A stretch of DNA of 47,915 nucleotides from Micromonospora yasonensis (GTDB lineage Bacteria; Actinomycetota; Actinomycetes; Mycobacteriales; Micromonosporaceae): NCBI RefSeq assembly GCF_026013475.1, contig NZ_JAPDPH010000030.1:1-47915 (forward strand), given 5' to 3'. Position numbers and translations under genes: made by a program. Positions 39,532 to 46,475 of this stretch are shown piece after piece (position 1 is the first letter of the stretch; each line of letters begins with the position of its first letter). The notes beneath the pieces were generated by a model, which worked only from the letters and a program-made list of their open reading frames with translations, was not told the origin of the DNA and did not search any database.

Positions 39532-40071
39532 ATGGCGATCTCTCCCTACCTGCGGGATCTGCGTACGAAGGTCGGGCGGCAGCTGTTGATGCTGCCCTCG
39601 GTCAGTGGCGTGGTCTTCAACGAAGACGACATCCTCCTCGTGCGACGCGTCGACAACGGATGGTGGTCACTTCCAGCAGGAGCGGTCGACCCAGGTGAGC
39701 AACCGGCAGACGCTGTCATCCGCGAGGTTGAGGAAGAGACTGGCGTGGAGGTCGTCGTCCAGAGCATCGCGGGCGTTGCGCTCTACCCTCGCACCTACCC
39801 CAACGGCGATATCTGCCAGTACATGAACGTCTGGTTCCGCTGCCGTTCAGTCGGGGGCCAAGCGCGGGTTAACGACGATGAGGGGCTGGCCGCCCGATGG
39901 TTTCCTGTCCGGGCGCTGCCAGAGCTGGAACCGAGCGCCAAGCTCCGGATTGAAGCCACCCTCACCAACCGTGAGGGCGCGTGGTTCGCCCGTCCGGGCG
40001 AGCAGTACGACGCACTGACCATGTCGCCAGTTCGTGAAGGCATTGACCCGAACGCGGGTGCGAGACGCTGA
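39532..40071 (+). CDS. NUDIX hydrolase
   Basis: A 179-residue hydrolase of nucleoside-diphosphate-linked compounds. The Nudix box is complete: GAVDPGEQPADAVIREVEEETGV. The N-terminal SVSGVVFNEDDILLVRRVDNGWWSLPAG and the C-terminal DDEGLAARWFPVRALPEL fit the family. Codon use is less GC-biased than in all neighbours, a sign of transfer, consistent with cargo of the element at rnpB. GTG at 39529 is also possible; TACGCT six bases upstream suggests a leaderless message. The substrate is unknown. Confidence 0.88.
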   Translation: MAISPYLRDLRTKVGRQLLMLPSVSGVVFNEDDILLVRRVDNGWWSLPAGAVDPGEQPADAVIREVEEETGVEVVVQSIAGVALYPRTYPNGDICQYMNVWFRCRSVGGQARVNDDEGLAARWFPVRALPELEPSAKLRIEATLTNREGAWFARPGEQYDALTMSPVREGIDPNAGARR

Positions 40072-40410
40072 CAAGTGCTGTCTGTCGTCGTCTTGCGCCG
40101 TATGCCGCTCCAGGGCTTGGCGGATCTCCTCGTCGGGCAGTCGCCAGACCGTCCAGCCTCCCCGGGCGGGGACAAGGTGGAGCGCCCTACCGGACGAACG
40201 ACCTTGGCCCCGTCCGGGGAGGCTGGTAGCCCTTTGGGTGCCCGGCGAGGTGATCCGCCCCCCGGGCCGATCTCTGAGGAGGGTCGGGGTTCGGGGCGGA
40301 GCCCCGAGGTCTTCAAAGGTTCGTCCGCCAGCGCGGCCGGCCGGCCCGGCCGATGCCGGCCGGAGGTCGCCAGCAGGCCGGGGCCGGGCCGGCGCGGCCC
40401 GCTTGCGGGC
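40072..40410. other. degraded interval inside the element
   Basis: No gene I can support. Frames are open on both strands but show only GC-driven composition. A GC-rich foldback, TCGGGG with CCCCGA, lies near 40287-40310. Remnants of element genes, such as the lost integrase N-terminus, may be here beyond recognition. Confidence 0.4.
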
Positions 40411-40948
40411 CGCCTTGACGGTGGCTGGCTGCATGTCGTTCGGCAACTCAAGCTCGTCCGGTCACGCCTGGTCTTCGGGCTGCCCAAGAACGACCGCGAC
40501 CGGCGCATCCCGCTGCCCGTGACGGTGGTCGACGCCCTGCGCGAACATCTCGATTGGTGCAAGCCGGTAGAGATCACCTTGCCGTGGGAGGACCCGTTCA
40601 GCGAGGAGCGGGTCACGGTGCCGCTGGTGCTGACCACGCCGCGCAACGGCGCGATCAACCGCGCGACCTTCGACGCAAAGAGCTGGAAGCCGGCGCTGAC
40701 CGCCGCCGGCATCGTGCCGACCAGGGCGACGGGCATGCACGCCCTGCGGCACTTCTACGCCTCGGCGCTGCTCGATGCGGGGGGAGAGCATCAAGGCCCT
40801 GGCGGCGTACCTCGGCCACGCTGACCCCGGGTTCACGCTCCGGGTCTACACCCATCTGATGCCGGCCAGCGAGGAACGCACCCGCCGGGCGATCGATGAC
40901 CTGTTCCGGGACACCCGCCCGGGGCCTGACGGCCTGGCGACGGACTGA
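40411..40948 (+). pseudogene. tyrosine recombinase/integrase, 5'-truncated and frameshifted
   Basis: The C-terminal catalytic half of a phage-type integrase. LDGGWLHVVRQLKLVRSRLVFGLPKNDRDRRIPLP, then TTPRNGAINRATFDAKSWKPAL and the box HALRHFYASALLDAG are in one frame. After a run of six G at 40779-40784, where five would keep the frame, the reading continues one frame over as ESIKALAAYLGHADPGFTLRVYTHLMPASEERTRRAID to a stop at 40946. The tyrosine is in RVYTHLMP. The N-terminal 150-200 residues are absent. The gene ends 51 bases before the right attachment core, and its last codons contain further GGCCTG arm repeats. Confidence 0.85.
40923..40947. repeat. arm-site repeats at integrase end (GGCCTG)
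   Basis: GGCCTG at 40923 and 40931, spacing 8, and a one-mismatch copy GGACTG at 40942, spacing 11. They share sequence and spacing with the left array and lie on the other side of the core, as expected for the second arm of the same attachment site. Confidence 0.5.
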
Positions 40949-40999
40949 GCGCGATCATCGCGGGAGTTTGCGCAGGTCAAGGCATGTTCCCGTAGGAGT

Positions 41000-41032
41000 A
41001 TCCGGCGTACAGGTCGACTCGTCCGTCGCCCA
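41000..41032. mobile_element. second attachment core (attR-like)
   Basis: Exact 33-base copy of the rnpB 3' end at 39197-39229. It is not preceded by any other part of rnpB. Confidence 0.8.
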
Positions 41033-41307
41033 CCAGCTCAGAGACCTGATCAAGGCTCTGGCCTGGTTCTATGTTCGGGTGTCGATGGTCGTCGTTGGTC
41101 AACTTTGGCCGGCGTTTGACGCCCTGGGGACGCCCTGACGCCCTGGTGACGCCCTGGCGGAGCTTCAGTTTGAAAGGACGAAGATCACGGCCGGCAGGGA
41201 CCTGGTGGGCCAGGTCATGGCAGGAAGCGCGTGACCATTCGTGCCTGCACGCCATGTCGCCGGTGGTCTGTCCCGGGCGGTGTCCGGCGGCGGGCTTGGC
41301 TGTACCG
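41033..41307. other. arm region of a second, lost element
   Basis: The homology to the left arm continues past the core for about 140 more bases at roughly 80% identity, so this is not simple chromosomal flank. Similar sequence stops soon after 41172. The stretch ACCTGG-TGGG-CCAGGT lies at 41200. No gene is supported. Confidence 0.55.
41121..41156. repeat. four-hexamer arm-site array, right (GCCCTG)
   Basis: GCCCTG at 41121, 41132, 41140 and 41151, with spacings 11, 8 and 11, again beginning 88 bases after the core. Every copy differs from the left array by the same G-to-C change at the second base. Confidence 0.65.
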
Positions 41308-42408
41308 ATGGCTGTACAGCCACCTTCTAATCCGCAGATTCCTGTTGATGGCTCCCGTCAGCGGAGCGTGCGCTCGGACGTCTCGGAATGGTGTTCGTCC
41401 CGGGCGGGGCTGGAGCAGGCCACCCGCCGGGTGGTCGCCGACCGGCGGGCCGCCCGGCTGCGCGCCGCCGGGGTGCGCACCCTCGCCGACCTGGGTTGCG
41501 GCCTCGGCGCGGACGCGCTCGCCGCCGCCCGCGCCGGCATCCGGGTGTACGGGGTGGAGGCCGACCCGGTGACCGCCGCGATGGCCGCCGCGAACGCCGA
41601 GGCGGCCGGGCTGGCCGAGCTGTTCACCGTCGAGTGCGGGGACGCGACGGCGTTCGACGTGACCCGGGTCGACGGGGTCTTCTGCGACCCGGCCCGGCGG
41701 GCGGCCGGCACCGGGCGGCGGATCTTCGACCCGAACGCCTACTCGCCGCCCTGGGACTTCGTGACCGGGCTGGCCGAACGGGTGCCGCACACCGTGGTCA
41801 AGGTGGCCCCCGGCCTGGACCACGCGCTGATCCCGGCGGGCGCCGAGGCGGAGTGGGTCAGCGTGGACGGCGACCTGGTCGAGGCGGCCCTCTGGTGCGG
41901 CGCGCTGGCCGAGGTCCCCCGCCGCGCCACCCTGCTGCGCGGCAAGGACGGGCCCCTTGTTAACGCCTCCGGTAGAGCAGGGGGCCCCTCTTATCAACTC
42001 GCCGGCTCCGGCAACGCCGAGGCGCCGGTCGGCCCGGTCCGCGGTTTCCTGTACGACCCGGACCCGGCGGTGGTCCGCGCGCACTTGGTCGCCGAACTGG
42101 CCGGCGAGCTGTCCGCCACGCTGGCCGACCCGACGATCGCCTACCTGTACGCCGACGCGGCGCGACCCACCCCGTTCGCTCGGTGCCTGGCGATCACCGA
42201 TGTGCTGCCGTTCTCGCTCAAGCGACTGCGTACGCTGCTGCGCGAGCGGCGGGTGGGCCGGGTGGAGATCCTCAAGCGGGGCTCGGCGCTGGAGCCGGAG
42301 AAGCTGCGCCGGGACCTGAAGTTGGCCGGGGACGGCTCGGCCAGCCTGGTGCTGACCCGGGTGGCCGGCGCACCGACCGTGCTGGTCTGCCACCCGGTGA
42401 CGGGCTGA
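41308..42408 (+). CDS. class I SAM methyltransferase with THUMP-like C-terminus, 5'-truncated
   Basis: From GLEQATRRVVADRRAARLRAAGVRTLADLGCGLGADALAAARAG the protein matches a family of SAM-dependent methyltransferases with a C-terminal THUMP-like domain, found widely in actinobacteria. The SAM motif is LGCGLGAD and the family box is VFCDPARR. The C-terminal domain includes DPTIAYLYADAARPTPFARCLAITDVLPFSLKRLRTLL. About 80 family-typical N-terminal residues are missing and replaced by unrelated sequence, beside an element remnant. ATG at 41308 is the best surviving start, giving 366 residues; it may be a pseudogene. A GGGGCCCC repeat is inserted in frame between the two domains. Confidence 0.7.
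   Translation: MAVQPPSNPQIPVDGSRQRSVRSDVSEWCSSRAGLEQATRRVVADRRAARLRAAGVRTLADLGCGLGADALAAARAGIRVYGVEADPVTAAMAAANAEAAGLAELFTVECGDATAFDVTRVDGVFCDPARRAAGTGRRIFDPNAYSPPWDFVTGLAERVPHTVVKVAPGLDHALIPAGAEAEWVSVDGDLVEAALWCGALAEVPRRATLLRGKDGPLVNASGRAGGPSYQLAGSGNAEAPVGPVRGFLYDPDPAVVRAHLVAELAGELSATLADPTIAYLYADAARPTPFARCLAITDVLPFSLKRLRTLLRERRVGRVEILKRGSALEPEKLRRDLKLAGDGSASLVLTRVAGAPTVLVCHPVTG
41310..41321. promoter_or_regulatory. 12-bp palindrome with direct half-copy
   Basis: GGCTGTACAGCC is a perfect palindrome, preceded at 41298 by GGCTGTAC. It lies between the element remnant and the methyltransferase body. It could be an operator or part of the lost element. Confidence 0.3.
41944..41997. repeat. GGGGCCCC palindromic repeat, copy C, inside a coding region
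   Basis: AAGGACGGGCCCCTTGTTA, ACGCCTCC and AGCAGGGGGCCCCTCTTA align end to end with the copies at 28166 and 33203. Here it is translated in frame as KDGPLVNASGRAGGPSYQ, at the junction between the methyltransferase and THUMP-like domains. Confidence 0.8.
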
Positions 42409-42478
42409 GCCGGCGTCGGATTCCCGGCCGACAGGTTTCCGCTCGCCCCGCGGCCCCAGCCGGGTTAGCTTGTCGGGC

Positions 42479-42958
42479 ATGGCGGGACAGGGCACTCCGG
42501 CGACGGCACTGCTGACCAAGCGGAAGATCGCCCACAGCACCCACCCGTACGACGTCTCCCCGGACGCGCCGAGCTACGGCGCGCTGGTCGCGGCGGCCCT
42601 CGGGGTGCCCCCGGAGCGGGTCTTCAAGTCACTGGTCACCGAGGTCGACGGCGGGCTCACCGTGGCGGTCGTCCCGGTCACCGGCGAGCTGGACCTGAAG
42701 GCGCTGGCCGCCGCCGTCGGCGGCAAGCGGGCGGCCATGGCGGACCGGACCGTCGCCGAGCGGACGACCGGGTACGTCCGGGGCGGGATCAGCCCCCTCG
42801 GCCAGCGCAAGCGCCTGCCCACCGTGGTCGACGCGTCCGCGCTCGCGCATCCGACGGTCTACGTCTCGGCCGGTCGTCGCGGCCTGCAACTGCAACTCGC
42901 CCCGGCGGACCTGGTCGCGCTGACCGACGCCGTGACGGCCCCGATCGCCACCGCCTGA
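42479..42958 (+). CDS. ybaK: YbaK-type Cys-tRNA(Pro) deacylase
   Basis: A 159-residue editing enzyme that removes cysteine from mischarged tRNA-Pro. ALLTKRKIAHSTHPYDVSPDAPSYGALVAAALGVPPERVFKSLV is the YbaK N-terminus, with the catalytic lysine in FKSL. The C-terminal part, GYVRGGISPLGQRKRLPTVVDASALAHPTVYVSAGRRGLQLQLAPADLV, is equally typical. ATG at 42479 is used. TTAGCT ends eight bases upstream, so the message may be leaderless. Confidence 0.93.
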   Translation: MAGQGTPATALLTKRKIAHSTHPYDVSPDAPSYGALVAAALGVPPERVFKSLVTEVDGGLTVAVVPVTGELDLKALAAAVGGKRAAMADRTVAERTTGYVRGGISPLGQRKRLPTVVDASALAHPTVYVSAGRRGLQLQLAPADLVALTDAVTAPIATA

Positions 42959-43050
42959 ACCCCTTCGCGGGCCCGCCGGGAGCATCTCCGGAGGTCACGC
43001 AGGGAGCGCTCTCAGCGGGGTGACAGCCGGGTGACAGTTGCGTTGCTGAA

Positions 43051-43069
43051 TTGTTACCGCCGCCAACAA
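43051..43069. promoter_or_regulatory. inverted repeat upstream of xylose-type transporter
   Basis: TTGTT-ACCGCCGCC-AACAA is a half-site pair with a nine-base spacer in the 219-base promoter region. ROK regulators such as NagC bind T-rich/A-rich arms about nine bases apart, and a ROK gene ends this operon, so it is a candidate operator. Confidence 0.4.
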
Positions 43070-43177
43070 AACTCTGACCTCGACAGTCTTGCGCCTTCGC
43101 GGCGGCGGGGAATACGTTGCCGGACACAACAAAACACCGAGCACCACTTCCCCCACGCTCCGAAAGGACCCGTGCAC

Positions 43178-44281
43178 ATGCGCAAGGGCTTCCTCACCTT
43201 CGCGGCCGTCGGTCTCCTCGCGACCGGCAGCATGGCCGCCTGTGGTGACAACGGCGGTTCCTCCGACCAGGCCGGCGGCTCGAACGACAAGAAGCCGAAG
43301 ATCGGCGTGATCCTCCCGGACAGCAAGTCCTCCGCCCGCTGGGAGGGCGCGGACCGCAAGTTCCTGGAGGACGCTTTCAAGGCCGCGAACGTCGACTACG
43401 ACATCCAGAACGCCCAGGGCGACAAGACGCAGTTCCAGACCATCGCCGACCAGATGATCACCAACGGCGTCACTGCCCTCATGATCGTCAACCTGGACTC
43501 CGGCACCGGTAAGGCCGTGCTCGACAAGGCCAAGTCGCAGGGCGTGGCCACCATCGACTACGACCGGCTCACCCTGGGCGGCTCCGCCCAGTACTACGTG
43601 AGCTTCGACAACGAGGCGGTCGGCAAGCTCCAGGGCGAGGGCCTGAGCAAGTGCCTGACCGACAAGGGCGTGAAGAACCCCGCGATCGCCTACCTGAACG
43701 GCTCGCCGACCGACAACAACGCGACCCTGTTCAAGAACGGGTACGACTCGGTGCTCAAGCCGAAGTTCGACTCGAAGGAGTACACCAAGGTCGCCGACGA
43801 CTCCGTGCCGGACTGGGACAACGCCCAGGCCGCCACGATCTTCGAGCAGCAGCTCACCAAGGCCGGCGGCAAGATCGACGGCGTGCTGGCCGCCAACGAC
43901 GGCCTCGGCAACGCGGCCATCTCGGTGCTCAAGAAGAACAAGCTCAACGGCAAGGTGCCGGTGACCGGCCAGGACGCCACCGTCCAGGGCCTGCAGAACA
44001 TCCTCGCCGGGGACCAGTGCATGACCGTCTACAAGGCGATCAAGAAGGAGGCGGACGCCGCCGCCGAGCTGGCCATCGCGGTCGCCAAGGGCGACAAGAA
44101 GGACACCGGGCAGACGGTCAAGGACCCGGAGGGCAACCGGGACGTCCCGGCCGTCCTGCTGGAGCCGAAGGCCATCTACAAGGACAACGTCAAGGACGTC
44201 GTGGCCGACGGGTTCGTCACCAAGGACGAGCTCTGCACCGGCAACTACGCCAAGCTCTGCGCCGCCGCCGGCATCAGCTGA
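43178..44281 (+). CDS. xylF: XylF-type sugar ABC transporter substrate-binding lipoprotein
   Basis: A 367-residue lipoprotein. Residues 1-22 are a lipoprotein signal ending in SMAAC, with Cys22 as the lipidated residue. The mature part, KIGVILPDSKSSARWEGADRKFLEDAF, then TIDYDRLTLGGSAQYYVSFDNEAVG, GSPTDNNATLFKNGYDSVLKP and VLAANDGLGNAAISVLKKNKLNGKVPVTGQDA, matches XylF closely. Xylose is the best-known ligand; other pentoses are possible. ATG at 43178 follows GAAAGGA. It heads the operon and is followed by a large stem-loop that would favour its expression over the membrane genes. Confidence 0.9.
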   Translation: MRKGFLTFAAVGLLATGSMAACGDNGGSSDQAGGSNDKKPKIGVILPDSKSSARWEGADRKFLEDAFKAANVDYDIQNAQGDKTQFQTIADQMITNGVTALMIVNLDSGTGKAVLDKAKSQGVATIDYDRLTLGGSAQYYVSFDNEAVGKLQGEGLSKCLTDKGVKNPAIAYLNGSPTDNNATLFKNGYDSVLKPKFDSKEYTKVADDSVPDWDNAQAATIFEQQLTKAGGKIDGVLAANDGLGNAAISVLKKNKLNGKVPVTGQDATVQGLQNILAGDQCMTVYKAIKKEADAAAELAIAVAKGDKKDTGQTVKDPEGNRDVPAVLLEPKAIYKDNVKDVVADGFVTKDELCTGNYAKLCAAAGIS

Positions 44282-44297
44282 CCCACCCGCTTCAGGC

Positions 44298-44338
44298 GGC
44301 GCCGCCCGGCACGGGACAACCCCGTGCCGGGCGGCGCC
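44298..44338 (+). terminator. 18-bp perfect stem-loop between binding protein and ATPase genes
   Basis: GGCGCCGCCCGGCACGGG pairs perfectly with its complement over loop ACAAC. Such stems between a binding-protein gene and its transporter genes usually protect or partly terminate the message, raising binding-protein level. Confidence 0.7.
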
Positions 44339-44386
44339 CACGCCGGACGGGATCCGAGTCCTCCCCTCCGCCCGAAGGAGAACCCC

Positions 44387-45205
44387 GTGTCCGCAACCCC
44401 CCTGCTGGAGCTACGCGGGATCGACAAGAGCTTCGGTCCCGTCCAGGTGCTGCGTGACGTCGCGTTCAGCGCGCACGCCGGTGAGGTGACCGCGCTGGTC
44501 GGCGACAACGGCGCCGGCAAGTCGACCCTCGTCAAGTGCATCAGCGGCATCTACCCCACCGACGCCGGTGAGTTCCACTTCGACGGCCAGCCGGTAAGCA
44601 TCAACAGCCCCCGTGACGCCGCCGCGCTGGGCATCGAGGTCGTCTACCAGGACCTCGCGCTCTGCGACAACCTCGACATCGTGCAGAACATGTTCCTCGG
44701 CCGGGAGAAGCGCAGCGGCATCGTGCTCGACGAGCCGACCATGGAGCAGATGGCCGCCGAGACCCTGGCCGGGCTGAGCGTCCGCACGGTCAAGTCGCTA
44801 CGCCAGCACGTCGCCAGCCTCTCCGGCGGCCAGCGGCAGACCGTGGCCATCGCCAAGGCCGTGCTCTGGAACAGCAAGCTGGTCATCCTGGACGAGCCGA
44901 CCGCCGCGCTCGGCGTCGCGCAGACCGCGCAGGTGCTCGAACTGGTCCGCCGGCTGGCCGACAACGGCCTGGCCGTCGTGCTCATCTCGCACAACATGAA
45001 CGACGTCTTCGCGGTCTCCGACCGGATCGCCGCGCTCTACCTCGGCCAGATGGTCGCCCAGGTGAAGACCACCGACATCACCCACTCGCAGGTGGTCGAG
45101 CTGATCACCGCCGGCCGCTCCGGCAACCTCGGCCTCGCCGCCGAACCGGTCAGCAACGGCGCCGGCGCCGCGCCCGCCGACACCACCCCAGGAGCCGTCC
45201 GATGA
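44387..45205 (+). CDS. sugar ABC transporter ATP-binding protein (single domain)
   Basis: A 272-residue ATPase with one nucleotide-binding domain, rather than the two found in XylG or RbsA of E. coli. Walker A is GDNGAGKST, the Q-loop VVYQDLALCDNLDIVQNMFLG, the signature LSGGQRQTVAIAKAVL, Walker B LVILDEPTAALG and the H-loop LISHNM. GTG at 44387 follows GAAGGAG. The stop overlaps the permease start as ATGA. A single-domain ATPase would have to work as a dimer. Confidence 0.92.
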   Translation: MSATPLLELRGIDKSFGPVQVLRDVAFSAHAGEVTALVGDNGAGKSTLVKCISGIYPTDAGEFHFDGQPVSINSPRDAAALGIEVVYQDLALCDNLDIVQNMFLGREKRSGIVLDEPTMEQMAAETLAGLSVRTVKSLRQHVASLSGGQRQTVAIAKAVLWNSKLVILDEPTAALGVAQTAQVLELVRRLADNGLAVVLISHNMNDVFAVSDRIAALYLGQMVAQVKTTDITHSQVVELITAGRSGNLGLAAEPVSNGAGAAPADTTPGAVR

Positions 45206-46461
45206 CCACCACCGTCGTGAAGAAGGAAGGCCCCGCCGCCGTCGCGCCGACGCCCACGGTGGGCAGCCATCTGAACAACTACTGGCGCCGGGTACGCGGC
45301 GGGGACATCGGCGCGCTGCCCGCGGTGGCCATGCTGCTGGCGCTCTGCGTCGGCTTCTCCATCGCGCGTCCGTCGTTCTTCACCGCCGGCAACTTCGCGA
45401 ACCTCTTCACCCAGGGCGCGGCCGTCACCCTGATCGCGATGGGCCTGGTCTTCGTCCTGCTGCTCGGCGAGATCGACCTCTCCGCCGGTTTCGCCAGCGG
45501 CGTCTGCGCGGCGGTGCTGGCCAACGTGGTCACCGTCCTCGGCTACCCCTGGTACGTGGCGGTGCTCGCCGCCGTCGTCACCGGCGTGGTGATCGGCACC
45601 GTGCTCGGCCTGCTGGTCGCGAAGGTCGGCATCCCGTCCTTCGTGGTCACCCTGGCCGGCTTCCTCGCGTTCCAGGGCATCGTGCTGATGCTCATGAAGG
45701 AGGGCGCCAACATCTCGGTGCGCGACGACACCCTGGTCGCCATCGCCAACCGCAACCTCTCCCCCGCGCTGGGCTGGGCGCTGGCCGCCGTGGCGGTCGC
45801 CGGGTACGCGGCCGTGCAGCTGCTGCGACACCACAACCGGGCGGCCCGCGGCCTGCTCACCGACCCGATCGCGGTGGTGGTCGCCCGGATCGCCGGCCTC
45901 GCCGTCATCCTCGGCGCCGCGGTCTACGTGCTCAACCTGGAGCGCAGCCGCAACGTGCTGGTCGTCTCGCTCAAGGGCGTGCCGATCGTGGTGCCGATCA
46001 TCGCGCTGCTGCTGGTCGCCTGGACCTTCGTGCTCCAGCGCACGAGCTACGGCCGGCACGTCTACGCGGTCGGCGGCAACGCCGAGGCCGCCCGCCGGGC
46101 CGGTATCAGCGTGGACCGGATCCGCGTCTCCGTCTTCGTCATCTGCTCCACCATGGCGGCGGTCGGCGGCATCGTGGCGGCCAGCCGGGCCAACTCGGTG
46201 GACCCCAACACCGGGGGCAGTAACGTACTGCTCTACGCCGTCGGCGCGGCGGTGATCGGCGGTACCAGCCTCTTCGGCGGCAAGGGCCGGGTCCTCGACG
46301 CCGTGCTCGGTGGCGCGGTGGTCGCGGTCATCGACAACGGTATGGGACTGATGGGGTACAGCTCGGGCGTGAAGTACGTGGTCACCGGCGTGGTCCTGCT
46401 CGCCGCGGCCACGATCGACGCGCTGTCCCGGCGTCGGGCCGCCGCCACCGGCACCCGCTGA
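45202..46461 (+). CDS. xylH: XylH-type sugar ABC transporter permease
   Basis: A 419-residue permease with about 10-12 membrane segments, from the ribose/xylose/arabinose branch. ARPSFFTAGNFANLFTQGAAVTLIAMGLVFVLLLGEIDLSAGF is the hallmark first region. The ATPase-contact region is YAVGGNAEAARRAGISVDRIRVSVFVICSTMAAVGGIVAASR, and the C-terminal GGTSLFGGKGRVLDAVLGG closes the core. ATG at 45202 overlaps the ATPase stop by four bases. It completes a binding protein, ATPase and permease set. Confidence 0.93.
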   Translation: MTTTVVKKEGPAAVAPTPTVGSHLNNYWRRVRGGDIGALPAVAMLLALCVGFSIARPSFFTAGNFANLFTQGAAVTLIAMGLVFVLLLGEIDLSAGFASGVCAAVLANVVTVLGYPWYVAVLAAVVTGVVIGTVLGLLVAKVGIPSFVVTLAGFLAFQGIVLMLMKEGANISVRDDTLVAIANRNLSPALGWALAAVAVAGYAAVQLLRHHNRAARGLLTDPIAVVVARIAGLAVILGAAVYVLNLERSRNVLVVSLKGVPIVVPIIALLLVAWTFVLQRTSYGRHVYAVGGNAEAARRAGISVDRIRVSVFVICSTMAAVGGIVAASRANSVDPNTGGSNVLLYAVGAAVIGGTSLFGGKGRVLDAVLGGAVVAVIDNGMGLMGYSSGVKYVVTGVVLLAAATIDALSRRRAAATGTR

Positions 46462-46475
46462 AGCCCCGCACGGAA

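Noticed and set aside
39847..40446. Minus-strand frame containing VPARGGWTVWRLPDEEIRQALERHTAQ inside the element
   Set aside because: It looks protein-like over a short stretch but overlaps the end of the NUDIX gene and has no recognisable family or start. It could be a remnant of an element gene; evidence is too weak to call.
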